From NCBI GenBank assembly GCA_902571375.1, contig CACGBP010000004.1, positions 1 through 64,000 of the forward strand: a stretch of 64,000 nucleotides of DNA. The letters are read 5' to 3'. The notes under the pieces were generated by a model. That model searched no databases. It was not told where the DNA came from and saw only the letters and a program-made list of their open reading frames with translations. The first letter of the stretch is position 1; each line of letters opens with the position of its first letter. Position numbers and translations under genes: made by a program. The stretch comes from an uncultured Pelagibacteraceae bacterium (GTDB taxonomy: Bacteria; Pseudomonadota; Alphaproteobacteria; Pelagibacterales; Pelagibacteraceae). Below, piece after piece: positions 8,445-17,211 of this stretch.

Positions 8445-10057
8445 CTATGATTTTTTGCTGCTTTGATAAAAGAAGAGAATAAAGGATGTGGGGTCAAAGG
8501 TCTAGATTTAAATTCAGGATGGAACTGAACTCCTACAAACCAAGGATGATTTTTGAGTTCAATTATCTCTGGAAGCTTATTATCTGGGGATAAACCTGAA
8601 AATATCAATCCATTCTTCTCAAATTTTTCTTTATATGAAATATCCACTTCATATCTATGTCTGTGTCTTTCTTTAATTAATCTAGATTTATAAATATCTT
8701 TAATTTTGGATTTATTTTTTAAAACAGCATCATAAGAACCGAGTCTCATCGTTCCACCTAAATCTTTATCTGTTCCTTTGACTTTTCTTCCACTTTTTTC
8801 CCATTCATGCATCAAACCAATGATATGAATACCACCTTTATCAAATTCAGAAGAAGTTGCTTTTTTAATCTTTAATTGATTTCTAGCAAACTCAATAATA
8901 GCCATTTGCATTCCATAACAAATGCCAAAGAATGGAACATTATTTACCCTTGCATATTTGATTGCTTCAATTTTTCCCTCTGTACCTCTTTTTCCAAATC
9001 CACCTGGGATTAAAACTCCTGATACATTTTTAAGTTTACTTTTGATTTCCGAAGGTTTTAATTTTTCAGAGTCAATCCTTATTAAATTTACATTAAGATT
9101 ATTAGCAAGCCCTCCATGTGTAAGAGCTTCATCTAAAGATTTATAAGCATCTTTTAATTCAACATATTTACCAATTATTGCAATGTTAACTTGTTTCTTG
9201 GTATTAAGAATAGTCTTAGTTATTTTTTTCCAAGGTGTTAAATTATTAGATTTTTTAGATTTGAGTTTAAAATAATTTAATACTTGAACATCTAATTTTT
9301 CTTTTGCAAAACTAATAGGAGCTTCATAAATAGTTTTAACATCAACTGTTTCAATTACATTTTTAATATCCACATTACAAAATAAGGATATCTTTTTTCT
9401 ATGTTCTAAAGGTATAGGTCTTTCTGATCTACAGATAATTATATCTGGTTGAACACCAATACTTCTTAATTCCTTAACTGAATGTTGTGTCGGTTTAGTC
9501 TTAATTTCATCAGAGGCTTTAAGATATGGTACTAATGTTAAATGAATAAATAAAGCATTCTTCTTTCCAATATCATTTGAAAATTGTCTAATTGCCTCAA
9601 TAAACGGAAGGCTTTCAATATCACCAACGATACCACCTATTTCACAAATTACAAAATCTTCTTTGAAAGTATCATGTTTTATAAATTCTTTAATTCTATC
9701 TGTGATATGTGGAATAACTTGAACAGTTTTACCTAAATATTCTCCTTTTCTCTCTTTTCTAAGAACATCACTATAAATTTTTCCAGTTGTAATATTATCA
9801 GTTTTCTTGGCTGTTACTCCTGAAAATCTTTCATAATGACCTAAATCTAAATCTGTTTCAGCCCCATCGTCTGTTACAAATACCTCACCATGTTGAAATG
9901 GGCTCATAGTACCTGGATCTACATTTAAATATGGATCTAATTTTCTCAATCTTACTCTATAACCTCTGGATTGAAGCAGATAAGCTAACGAAGCTGAAGA
10001 GAGTCCTTTTCCTAATGATGAAACCACGCCGCCCGTGACAAATATAAATCGCGCCAT
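8441..10057 (-). CDS. pyrG: CTP synthase (glutamine hydrolysing)
   Basis: 538 aa, full length. The N-terminal synthetase domain starts [14 protein letters not shown] (P-loop), with [12 protein letters not shown] and [12 protein letters not shown]. The C-terminal class I glutamine amidotransferase domain has [15 protein letters not shown] with the nucleophile Cys, and FHPEF with the His/Glu pair. It aminates UTP to CTP. The start at 10057 follows secG by 40 nt. UMP kinase (pyrH), needed earlier in the pathway, is missing from its usual site between tsf and frr in this window. Confidence 0.97.
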   Translation of the reverse strand: MARFIFVTGGVVSSLGKGLSSASLAYLLQSRGYRVRLRKLDPYLNVDPGTMSPFQHGEVFVTDDGAETDLDLGHYERFSGVTAKKTDNITTGKIYSDVLRKERKGEYLGKTVQVIPHITDRIKEFIKHDTFKEDFVICEIGGIVGDIESLPFIEAIRQFSNDIGKKNALFIHLTLVPYLKASDEIKTKPTQHSVKELRSIGVQPDIIICRSERPIPLEHRKKISLFCNVDIKNVIETVDVKTIYEAPISFAKEKLDVQVLNYFKLKSKKSNNLTPWKKITKTILNTKKQVNIAIIGKYVELKDAYKSLDEALTHGGLANNLNVNLIRIDSEKLKPSEIKSKLKNVSGVLIPGGFGKRGTEGKIEAIKYARVNNVPFFGICYGMQMAIIEFARNQLKIKKATSSEFDKGGIHIIGLMHEWEKSGRKVKGTDKDLGGTMRLGSYDAVLKNKSKIKDIYKSRLIKERHRHRYEVDISYKEKFEKNGLIFSGLSPDNKLPEIIELKNHPWFVGVQFHPEFKSRPLTPHPLFSSFIKAAKNHR

Positions 10058-10097
10058 GGAAGTATCTTATAGCGAATAAAAATAAAAAATAAAAGTA

Positions 10098-10400
10098 TTA
10101 ATTATTATTTTCAGGTATTGCAGGTGTATCTTCTGTTTTTTGTTCAATTGTGTCTAAAACTGAAGATGTGGGAGCTAAATCACCTCTTGATACAATCGTT
10201 AAACCCAGACTGCAGATAATGAATAAAGTAGCAACAACAGCTGTTGCTTTGGTCATAAAATTCCCCGCAGTTCTTGAAAACATAAAACTTTCTTGAGAAA
10301 CACCTATTCCAAGAGCACCACCTTCAGATTTTTGCATCAAGACTAATAAAACCAAAAGAATGGCAAGTATGATGTTAAGAGTTAATAATATGTTTTCCAT
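10098..10400 (-). CDS. secG: SecG protein-translocase subunit
   Basis: 100 aa with two transmembrane helices (about 3-22 and 52-72) separated by the family motif LMQKSEGGALGIG. The C-terminus is polar and acidic, with Pro, Thr and Asn. SecG assists SecYEG during export across the inner membrane. The tpiA-secG-pyrG order is widespread in alphaproteobacteria. It starts 5 nt after the tpiA stop. Confidence 0.92.
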   Translation of the reverse strand: MENILLTLNIILAILLVLLVLMQKSEGGALGIGVSQESFMFSRTAGNFMTKATAVVATLFIICSLGLTIVSRGDLAPTSSVLDTIEQKTEDTPAIPENNN

Positions 10401-10405
10401 GATGG

Positions 10406-11143
10406 TTAAATATATGTTTTTTTAATTATATCAATAAATTTTTTTGAATCTTGAGAAGCACCACCGATTAAAAATCCATCAATATTATCAATTAATTTTA
10501 ATTCATTAATATTTTTTGTATTAACCGATCCACCATATAATACTTTAAAATTTTTAAATTTTTTTTTTATAAAATTTATTGTGTTAAATAAATCTTCAGG
10601 TTTTGGGATTATACCTGTTCCAATTGACCATACAGGTTCATAAGCAATTATAATCTTATTCTTATTTTTAATTTTATCTAAACCTAATTTGATTTGTTTA
10701 CTCAAAATTTGTTTTGTAATCTTTTTTCTTTTTTCGACTGATGTCTCACCTATACATAAAATAACTTTAAGACCTACTTTTAATGCACTTTTTATTTTAA
10801 TATTTATTAATTTGTTGTTCTCACCTCTCAGTCTATTTTCTGAATGTCCAATAATTACAAATTTTGCACCAACATTTTTTAACATCTTAGCATTGACTGA
10901 TCCTGTAAATGGACCATAGTTATCATTTTCATGACAATTTTGCGCACCTACATTTATAAGAGAGTTTTTTAGTTTTTTCGACATCGGACGGATTAAAGTG
11001 TGGGGTGGACAGTAAACTATTTTAATAAAATTATTCTTTTTAAATTTTCTTAAAAAATTAATTACTTTATGTAATGAATTTAAAGAGTTTAGACCTCCAT
11101 ACATTTTCCAATTTGCGATAAAATACATATATTTGTTTGTCAT
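10406..11143 (-). CDS. tpiA: Triosephosphate isomerase
   Basis: 245 aa TIM-barrel enzyme interconverting dihydroxyacetone phosphate and glyceraldehyde 3-phosphate. Catalytic features are NWKMYGG (Lys), GHSENR (His), AYEPVWSIGTG (Glu and loop 6) and the phosphate-binding YGGSV and FLIGGAS. The chain is very Lys/Asn-rich, in line with base composition. It is the first gene of the minus-strand unit tpiA-secG-pyrG-kdsA-eno-ftsB-lipA and is divergent from the PpiD-like gene across 56 bp. The extra N-terminal residues before YFIANWKMYGG are few, so the ATG chosen is acceptable. Confidence 0.95.
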   Translation of the reverse strand: MTNKYMYFIANWKMYGGLNSLNSLHKVINFLRKFKKNNFIKIVYCPPHTLIRPMSKKLKNSLINVGAQNCHENDNYGPFTGSVNAKMLKNVGAKFVIIGHSENRLRGENNKLINIKIKSALKVGLKVILCIGETSVEKRKKITKQILSKQIKLGLDKIKNKNKIIIAYEPVWSIGTGIIPKPEDLFNTINFIKKKFKNFKVLYGGSVNTKNINELKLIDNIDGFLIGGASQDSKKFIDIIKKTYI

Positions 11144-11199
11144 ATGGTAATTTTTAATTTATAGGTTTGCTTTTTATAGATCAATAAATTTATGAACTT
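11144..11199. promoter_or_regulatory. Shared divergent promoter region, tpiA / PpiD-like gene
   Basis: This 56-bp gap separates the divergent starts and must hold or overlap both promoters. On the minus strand a TTGATC element (11179-11184) is followed after 15 nt by TATAAA (11158-11163), a plausible though short-spaced promoter for tpiA. On the plus strand TATAGA at 11175-11180 could be a -10 box for the chaperone gene, with no clear -35. Assignment is tentative because AT-rich DNA yields such boxes easily. Confidence 0.3.
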
Positions 11200-12618
11200 A
11201 TGATTGGAAGTTTAAGAAATTTTGCAAAAACTAAATTTGCTGGGATTTTAGTTTTTATTATGATCATCCCTTTTGTCTTCTGGGGTATGGGTGGTATGTT
11301 CAGCAGTGGAAATACGAATACAATAGCTAAAATTAATAAAACTAATATATCAACACAAGAATTTATAGACTATCTAAATAGTTCAAGTATCCCACAACAA
11401 ACTATAAGAGAAAATTTAGAAAATAATATAATTGAGGAATTACTGTCAAGTTTGGTATCTACAACATTGCTTGATTTGGAAATAAAAAATTATAATCTTT
11501 TAATCACTGAAAATACACTTCTAAAAAAGATAAAAGAAAATAAAAATTTTCTAGATGAAGATGGTAAATTTCAACGAATAAAATACGAAAAATTTTTACT
11601 TGAAAATAATCAATCAGCACCTCAATTTGAACAAAGATTGAAAAAAAGGGAACTTCAAAAAAATCTTTTTGATTATATTGGCGCTGGAACTGTATCGCCA
11701 AATTTCTTGATAAATAAATTATATGAGAAGGAAAATACAAAGTTAGAGATTGATTTTATTAATCTAAATAATTTTTATAAAAAAAAAGAAAATATTTCTA
11801 ATGAAGAATTAGAAAATTTTTTAAATGAAAATATTGATCAACTTAAAATAGAATATTTAGATTTTAAATATGCAATAATTAATCCAAAAAACTTAATTGG
11901 CATAGACGATTTCAATCAATCATTTTTTGATAAGATTGATCAAATTGAAATTGATATTACAAATAGAATTGCAATTGAAAATATAGTTGAAAATTACAAC
12001 ATTCCACTAATCAAAAAAGATAATTTTAAATTTTCATCAGATATAAATAAAATAGAAAAAAAAATATTCGAATTAAGAGATAATGACTTTGATATATTCG
12101 AAAGTGGAAATGATTATATTATTTATAAAATTGAAAAACTCGAAAAAAGAAAGCCTGATTTAAGTGACAAAGAAACCAAAATTGAAATATTAGACTTAGT
12201 TTTTCAAAAAAATAAATTTGATTATAATAGCGTATTATTAAAAAAAATTAGTGATAAGAATTTTGATAATAATGATTTTATACAAATGGGTAAAAATCAA
12301 ATACAAACAACTCAAATAAACTCAATCAAAGATAATAAAAAATTTCAGATTGAGGCGGTGAAAGTTCTATATTCAATGCCAGTAAATTCATTCACTTTAA
12401 TTAATGATGAAAAAAATGAAATTTATCTTGCAAAAGTTAATAAATTTATCAAAGGACCAGAGTTACAAGATAAAGATTTACTTAAAGAGTATATTAATAA
12501 AGAAAATTCCAATATAAAAAATACCATGTTAAAATCATATGATTTATTTTTAAACAAAAAATACAAAGTAGATATAAACCAAAAAACAATAGAGCGAGTT
12601 AAAAATTTCTTTCAATGA
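11200..12618 (+). CDS. PpiD/SurA-N-like membrane-anchored periplasmic chaperone
   Basis: 472 aa. The N-terminus is typical of PpiD: a short basic cytoplasmic stretch (MIGSLRNFAK), one transmembrane helix (about 13-30), then AKINKTNISTQEF, which matches the SurA N-terminal domain start, and helical chaperone sequence to about 200. Usual PpiD proteins are about 600 aa with a central parvulin domain; none of its motifs is visible here and the protein is roughly 150 residues short. It is therefore likely a chaperone at the Sec exit without prolyl isomerase activity. The stop overlaps the trpE start by 4 nt, so it leads the trp operon, an arrangement conserved in alphaproteobacteria. Confidence 0.8.
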   Translation: MIGSLRNFAKTKFAGILVFIMIIPFVFWGMGGMFSSGNTNTIAKINKTNISTQEFIDYLNSSSIPQQTIRENLENNIIEELLSSLVSTTLLDLEIKNYNLLITENTLLKKIKENKNFLDEDGKFQRIKYEKFLLENNQSAPQFEQRLKKRELQKNLFDYIGAGTVSPNFLINKLYEKENTKLEIDFINLNNFYKKKENISNEELENFLNENIDQLKIEYLDFKYAIINPKNLIGIDDFNQSFFDKIDQIEIDITNRIAIENIVENYNIPLIKKDNFKFSSDINKIEKKIFELRDNDFDIFESGNDYIIYKIEKLEKRKPDLSDKETKIEILDLVFQKNKFDYNSVLLKKISDKNFDNNDFIQMGKNQIQTTQINSIKDNKKFQIEAVKVLYSMPVNSFTLINDEKNEIYLAKVNKFIKGPELQDKDLLKEYINKENSNIKNTMLKSYDLFLNKKYKVDINQKTIERVKNFFQ

Positions 12619-14075
12619 TACTAAATCGAGGCTTCAAAGAGTTTAAGTTTCGACATAGAAACAAACGAAATCAAATTATCTATGCTTCTAAAAAAGTAAA
12701 AAATGATGATGAGGTTTTAAACCTAATAGATAATTTTTTAGATGAAAAAAATAGTTTCATATTCGAGTCAGTTGAAAAAGGTAAAATCAAAGGTAGATAT
12801 ACTATTTTTGGAAAAGACCCTGATAAAATTTGGGAATTTAATAACAACAATTCTTATATTGTTAAAAAGAGCAAAAGAATAAAGTTAAAAGAAAAACCTG
12901 AAAATTTAATTGAAAAGATAATTGAGGATTTCAAATTTGAAACCCCTAAAACTTTACCAAAAATATGCTCTCTTATTTCGGGTTATTTTTCCTATGATTC
13001 AATACGATACATCGAAAAAATTCCAAATAATTGTAAAAATGATCTTTCATTACCCGATGTAAGACTTTTACGACCTAGAATACTTGTTATTCATGATAAC
13101 TTAAAAAAAGAAATATTTTTTATCAATAATATTTTTAAAGATGAAAAAATTTTAAACTACCAAAAAAAATATGAAAATATAAAATCTGATCTTTTTAAAC
13201 TTTTAATTCAATCTTCAATTAAAAAGAAAGACAATGAAAATAATAAAAAACTTCAAGATATAAAAGTAAAATCAAACACATCTAAAAATAAATTTTTATC
13301 AATGGTAAATAGGGCAAAAAAATATATAAAATTAGGTGATATTTTCCAGGTTGTATTAAGTCAAAGATTTGAAGCAAAGTTAACAAAAAAACCTATAGAT
13401 ATTTATAAGAAACTTAGAGTGACCAACCCATCACCTTTTATGTTTTTTTTTAATTTTAATGATTTTCAAATTATTGGTGCGAGTCCAGAAATATTAGTTC
13501 GACTAAGAGACAATAAAATTACTGTAAGACCCATCGCTGGAACAAGACCTAGAGGTAAAACAATAAAAGAAGATCTATCCTACGAAAAAGACCTTCTTAA
13601 GGATAAAAAAGAACTCTCAGAACATTTAATGCTATTAGATTTAGGAAGAAACGATGCTGGAAAGGTTTCTAAGATAAACTCTGTAAAAGTAACTGAAAGT
13701 TTTATAATTGAAAGATATTCACATGTAATGCATATAGTTTCTAATGTAGTTGGAGAATACAATAGAAAATTTTCAAAATTTAAATCTCTTTTAGCTGGTT
13801 TTCCTGCTGGAACTGTTTCTGGAGCTCCCAAAATAAGAGCTATGGAAATAATTGATGAATTAGAAACAACAAAAAGAAAAGTTTATGCGGGCGGAATCGG
13901 GTATTTTTCAGCAAACGGAGAATTCGATACGTGTATAGCTTTAAGAACAGCAGTTGCAAAAAAAGATAAATTTTATGTTCAAGCTGGTGCAGGCATTGTT
14001 GCAGATAGTAAACCAATTAAAGAATATGAAGAAACGGTTAACAAAGCTAAAGCCTTAATAAATGCATTAAGATGA
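12615..14075 (+). CDS. trpE: Anthranilate synthase component I
   Basis: 486 aa chorismate-utilising enzyme that makes anthranilate with ammonia supplied by TrpG. The N-terminal domain has FESVEKGKIKGRYTIFG, resembling the tryptophan feedback-site LLES region. The C-terminal catalytic half has GDIFQVVLSQRF, PSPFMFF, RPIAGTRPRG, LDLGRNDAGKV, and SGAPKIRAMEIIDELE near 400. It overlaps the preceding chaperone gene by 4 nt, so there is no room for a leader-peptide attenuator directly upstream. It is followed at once by trpG, also with a 4-nt overlap. Confidence 0.96.
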   Translation: MILNRGFKEFKFRHRNKRNQIIYASKKVKNDDEVLNLIDNFLDEKNSFIFESVEKGKIKGRYTIFGKDPDKIWEFNNNNSYIVKKSKRIKLKEKPENLIEKIIEDFKFETPKTLPKICSLISGYFSYDSIRYIEKIPNNCKNDLSLPDVRLLRPRILVIHDNLKKEIFFINNIFKDEKILNYQKKYENIKSDLFKLLIQSSIKKKDNENNKKLQDIKVKSNTSKNKFLSMVNRAKKYIKLGDIFQVVLSQRFEAKLTKKPIDIYKKLRVTNPSPFMFFFNFNDFQIIGASPEILVRLRDNKITVRPIAGTRPRGKTIKEDLSYEKDLLKDKKELSEHLMLLDLGRNDAGKVSKINSVKVTESFIIERYSHVMHIVSNVVGEYNRKFSKFKSLLAGFPAGTVSGAPKIRAMEIIDELETTKRKVYAGGIGYFSANGEFDTCIALRTAVAKKDKFYVQAGAGIVADSKPIKEYEETVNKAKALINALR

Positions 14076-14647
14076 AAAAAATAATTTTAATTGATAATTA
14101 CGACAGTTTTACTTTTAACCTATACCATTATTTGTCATCATTAAAAGTTAACGTAGATGTGATAAGAAATGATCAAATTTCTTCAAAAGAAATTATAAAA
14201 AGAAAATACAATAAAATAGTAATCTCACCAGGTCCAGGTAATCCTAATCAATCAGGTAATTGTCTCAAGATTGTAAAATCTTTATATAAAAAAATTCCAA
14301 TTCTTGGAGTTTGTCTTGGACATCAGATAATTGGACAAGTATTCGGATCTAAAATTATTCAAGCTAAAAAGCTTATGCATGGTAAAACGAGTAAAATAAT
14401 ATCAAAAAAGATTGGAATACTAAAAAATCTTCCTAAAATTTTTGACGCTACTCGTTATCATAGCTTAATTATTGATAAGAAATCACTATCCAAAGATCTT
14501 GAAATAACTGCTGAAACTAAAGATGGGTTAATAATGGGAGTAAGACACAAAAAATTCAATGTTCATGGAGTGCAATTTCACCCTGAAAGTATTAAAACTA
14601 AGATAGGTATTAAAATTTTAAAAAACTTTATTAGAAGTGAAGATTAA
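14072..14647 (+). CDS. trpG: Anthranilate synthase component II (glutamine amidotransferase)
   Basis: 191 aa class I amidotransferase. It starts IILIDNYDSFTFNL and has SPGPGNP, GVCLGHQ with nucleophile Cys81, and FHPES with the catalytic His-x-Glu near the C-terminus. It delivers ammonia from glutamine to TrpE. In some bacteria the same subunit also serves aminodeoxychorismate synthase (PabA), and with no separate pabA visible here a dual role is possible. It overlaps trpE by 4 nt and trpD by one base. Confidence 0.95.
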   Translation: MKKIILIDNYDSFTFNLYHYLSSLKVNVDVIRNDQISSKEIIKRKYNKIVISPGPGNPNQSGNCLKIVKSLYKKIPILGVCLGHQIIGQVFGSKIIQAKKLMHGKTSKIISKKIGILKNLPKIFDATRYHSLIIDKKSLSKDLEITAETKDGLIMGVRHKKFNVHGVQFHPESIKTKIGIKILKNFIRSED

Positions 14648-15639
14648 TGAAACAATTCATAGAAAAAATTAGGAATAAAGAAAATTTATCTTTTGAAGAA
14701 AGTAAAGCTGCCTTTGAATTATTGATGGATGGCAAAGCCGAAGACCAAGAAATATTTGATTTTTTGACGCTTTTATCAGTTAAGGGTGAAGCTTCAGATG
14801 AAATAGCTGGTGGGGTTTTTGTGCTGAGAAATAAATCCAAAAGAGTAAATGTCGAAAATTGTGTTGATACATGTGGTACTGGAGGAGATGGTATGAATAC
14901 ACTTAATATATCTACAGCATCTGCTTTATTACTTGCAAGTATGGGTATTAAAGTAGCTAAACATGGTAATAAAGCAGTTTCATCTAAATGTGGATCTGGT
15001 GATGTTTTAGAGGCTTTAGATATAAAAATAAATTTAGAACCAAAAGATATTGAAACTCAAATTAATAAGAATAATTTTGGTTTTATGTTTGCACCTAACT
15101 ATCATAGTGCTATGAGATTTGTTGGTCCAACAAGAAAAAAAATTGGGAAAAGAACAATATTTAATATGATCGGACCATTAAGCAGTCCTGCTTTAGTAAA
15201 AAGACAGGTAGTTGGTGTCTTTGATAAAAAACTTTTAAAAATATTTGCAAATGCTTTAAATAATTTAGATATTAAATTTGCTTGGATTGTTAATAGTGAG
15301 GATGGTTTAGATGAAATTTCTCCATATGCTAAAACAAATATAATTCAATTAAAAAATAATAAGATTTCTGAAATTATTATTGATCCAAAAGAATTAAATA
15401 TTAATGCAGATAAATTTGATAATCTTGTAGGTGATGATGCAAAATTCAATGCAGATAAAATGATCAATATATTCAAAGGTGAGGATAATGATTTTTCTAA
15501 AGCAGTATGTTTAAATGCTGCTGCTGGGTTAATTATAAATGAAACTCATCAAAATTTTGCTGATGCATATAATAATTCACGAGAACATATTTTATCAAAT
15601 AAAGTTATAAAACATTTAGAAAAAATTCAAAATGGCTGA
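14647..15639 (+). CDS. trpD: Anthranilate phosphoribosyltransferase
   Basis: 330 aa, family length. It transfers phosphoribose from PRPP to anthranilate. Motifs are VDTCGTGGDGMNTLNIST (pyrophosphate binding), KHGNKAVSSKCGSGDVLEAL, FMFAPNYHSAMR, and the GPTRKKIGKRTIFNMIGPL stretch near 165-190. It sits between trpG (one-base overlap) and trpC (8-nt overlap). The remaining pathway genes trpF, trpB and trpA are not in this window and are often at a second locus in alphaproteobacteria. Confidence 0.96.
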   Translation: MKQFIEKIRNKENLSFEESKAAFELLMDGKAEDQEIFDFLTLLSVKGEASDEIAGGVFVLRNKSKRVNVENCVDTCGTGGDGMNTLNISTASALLLASMGIKVAKHGNKAVSSKCGSGDVLEALDIKINLEPKDIETQINKNNFGFMFAPNYHSAMRFVGPTRKKIGKRTIFNMIGPLSSPALVKRQVVGVFDKKLLKIFANALNNLDIKFAWIVNSEDGLDEISPYAKTNIIQLKNNKISEIIIDPKELNINADKFDNLVGDDAKFNADKMINIFKGEDNDFSKAVCLNAAAGLIINETHQNFADAYNNSREHILSNKVIKHLEKIQNG

Positions 15640-16423
15640 AAATGTTCTTGCAAAAATAATTAAAAAAAAAAATGAAAGAATAGTAAATTTAAAAAAAACT
15701 ATTTCACTAGACTCATTAGAGGAGTTAATTAAAATAAATAAAACATTTATTAATTTTAAAGAAAAAATTGAAAGTAATATTAAAAAAAGTAAATTTTCAA
15801 TTATTGCGGAGATAAAAAAAGCTAGCCCTTCTGCGGGTATAATTATTGGGGATTATGATCCTGTTAAAATAGCTAATATATATAACGATAATAAAGCATC
15901 TTGTTTATCAGTTTTAACTGAGGAAGATTTTTTTTTAGGAAACCTGATGCATATTAGTAAGATTAAACAAAAAATTAATTTACCAATTTTATGCAAAGAC
16001 TTTTTTGTAGATAAATTTCAGATCCCTTTAGCAAAAAGCTACGGAGCTGATGCAATATTAATTATATTAGCTGGAGTTAATGGGAATCTCGCGGATGAGT
16101 TATATGAAGAAGCATTAAAATTAAATATGTCAGTAATAGTTGAAGTACATACCGTTGATGAAGCGAAGAGTGCATTAAGATTTAAAGATGCTTTAATAGG
16201 AATAAATAATAGAAATCTAAAAACTTTAAAAACTGATATAAATACAACTTTTGATATTCATGATGTTTTAGTTAATCATTCTGGTCCATTAATTTCTGAA
16301 AGTGGAATTAAAACAAAGGATGAACTTTTAGAACTCTCAAATAAAACTTCTATAAAAACTTTTTTAATTGGTGAATCACTTTTAAAAGATTTAGACAATA
16401 ATTCTATTTTTTCCGTTCTTTGA
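15632..16423 (+). CDS. trpC: Indole-3-glycerol-phosphate synthase
   Basis: 263 aa TIM barrel that closes the indole ring from carboxyphenylaminodeoxyribulose phosphate. Landmarks are SIIAEIKKASPSAGII near residue 55, LSVLTEEDFFLG, ILCKDFFVD with catalytic Lys, DAILIILAGV, VEVHTVDE, IGINNRNLKTLKTD and LISESGI. It is a single-domain enzyme; no TrpF fusion is present. It is the last gene of the trp operon and is followed directly by a hairpin with a T-run. In other alphaproteobacteria moaC and moeA often follow trpC, but here lexA comes next. Confidence 0.96.
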   Translation: MAENVLAKIIKKKNERIVNLKKTISLDSLEELIKINKTFINFKEKIESNIKKSKFSIIAEIKKASPSAGIIIGDYDPVKIANIYNDNKASCLSVLTEEDFFLGNLMHISKIKQKINLPILCKDFFVDKFQIPLAKSYGADAILIILAGVNGNLADELYEEALKLNMSVIVEVHTVDEAKSALRFKDALIGINNRNLKTLKTDINTTFDIHDVLVNHSGPLISESGIKTKDELLELSNKTSIKTFLIGESLLKDLDNNSIFSVL

Positions 16424-16454
16424 GCAAATAAACCCCCATTTTATTGCCTTTTTT
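16424..16454 (+). terminator. Intrinsic terminator after trpC
   Basis: Immediately after the trpC stop, GCAA-(A)-TAAA (16424-16432) can pair with TTTATTGC (16440-16447), giving an 8-bp stem with one bulged A and a 7-nt C-rich loop. A single C and six T residues (16449-16454) follow. This is the usual shape of a Rho-independent terminator, here AT-rich but well placed between the trp operon and the separately regulated lexA. It is the clearest terminator found in the window. Confidence 0.6.
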
Positions 16455-16458
16455 ACTA

Positions 16459-16487
16459 TTGTGAATTGTAGAGAACTTTTGTAGAAC
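16459..16487 (+). promoter_or_regulatory. lexA promoter with LexA (SOS) operator
   Basis: The direct repeat GAAC-N7-GAAC at 16473-16487 is, read on the other strand, the GTTC-N7-GTTC box bound by LexA in alphaproteobacteria. A candidate promoter TTGTGA (16459-16464), 17-nt spacer, TAGAAC (16482-16487) places the operator across the spacer and -10 box, ideal for repression. A further GTTC occurs at 16506-16509, just before the start codon. The repeat is read directly; binding is inferred from family knowledge. It implies autorepression of lexA. Confidence 0.75.
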
Positions 16488-16511
16488 AGATTTTGTACGA
16501 TATTTGTTCTT

Positions 16512-17189
16512 ATGCTAACAAAAAAACAAAAAAATCTGCTTTTATTTATCAACAAGAAGTTGAGAAGCTCTGGCGTATCTCCTTCTTACGAGGAAATGAA
16601 AGAGTCGTTAAATTTAAAATCTAAATCAGGAATTCACAGATTAATCAGTGCATTAGAAGAAAGAGGTTTCATTAAAAGACTTGCTCATAAAGCAAGAGCA
16701 TTAGAAGTGATTAAATTACCAGAAACAGCTTCAGCTAATGATATTTACAATAGTTTTTCACCAAGTGTTATAAAGGGTGGTTTAGATGAAAATAAACCTA
16801 TGTCTGATGATACAGAGGTGCCCGTATTAGGAAAAATTGCTGCAGGGACACCTGTGGAAGCTATTCAAAATGAAGTTTCAAGAATTCCATTACCAAGTAA
16901 CCTCGAAAAAAATGGTGATTATTTTGGTCTTAAAGTCCAAGGAGACTCAATGATCGAGGCTGGAATTAATGAGGGTGATACTGTTATTATTAAAAGAACA
17001 GATACAGCTGATAATGGAAAAATAGTTGTTGCACTAATTGATGAACATGAAGCTATGCTTAAAAGAATTAGAAAAAAAGGTAAAGTTGTAGCACTTGAAA
17101 GTGCAAACAAAAACTATGAAACTAAAATTTTTGGCCCAGATAGAGTTAAAGTACAGGGCGTTTTAGTATCTTTATATAGAAACTTCTAG
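16512..17189 (+). CDS. lexA: LexA repressor (SOS response)
   Basis: 225 aa. The N-terminal winged helix-turn-helix (about 1-66) begins [10 protein letters not shown] and has GVSPSYEEM and [19 protein letters not shown]. The C-terminal peptidase S24 domain has the self-cleavage bond Ala111-Gly112 in KIAAGTP, catalytic Ser146 in QGDSMIEAG and Lys184 in MLKRI. RecA filaments on damaged DNA trigger cleavage and derepress repair genes. It lies behind its own operator and 22 nt before gltX. comEC, often found between lexA and gltX in relatives, is absent. Confidence 0.96.
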   Translation: MLTKKQKNLLLFINKKLRSSGVSPSYEEMKESLNLKSKSGIHRLISALEERGFIKRLAHKARALEVIKLPETASANDIYNSFSPSVIKGGLDENKPMSDDTEVPVLGKIAAGTPVEAIQNEVSRIPLPSNLEKNGDYFGLKVQGDSMIEAGINEGDTVIIKRTDTADNGKIVVALIDEHEAMLKRIRKKGKVVALESANKNYETKIFGPDRVKVQGVLVSLYRNF

Positions 17190-17211
17190 TAAAATAGTCT
17201 AAACATTTTTA

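Noticed and set aside
12600..12640. Tryptophan attenuator in front of trpE
   Set aside because: trpE overlaps the upstream gene by 4 nt, and no leader peptide with Trp codons or paired hairpins is visible there.
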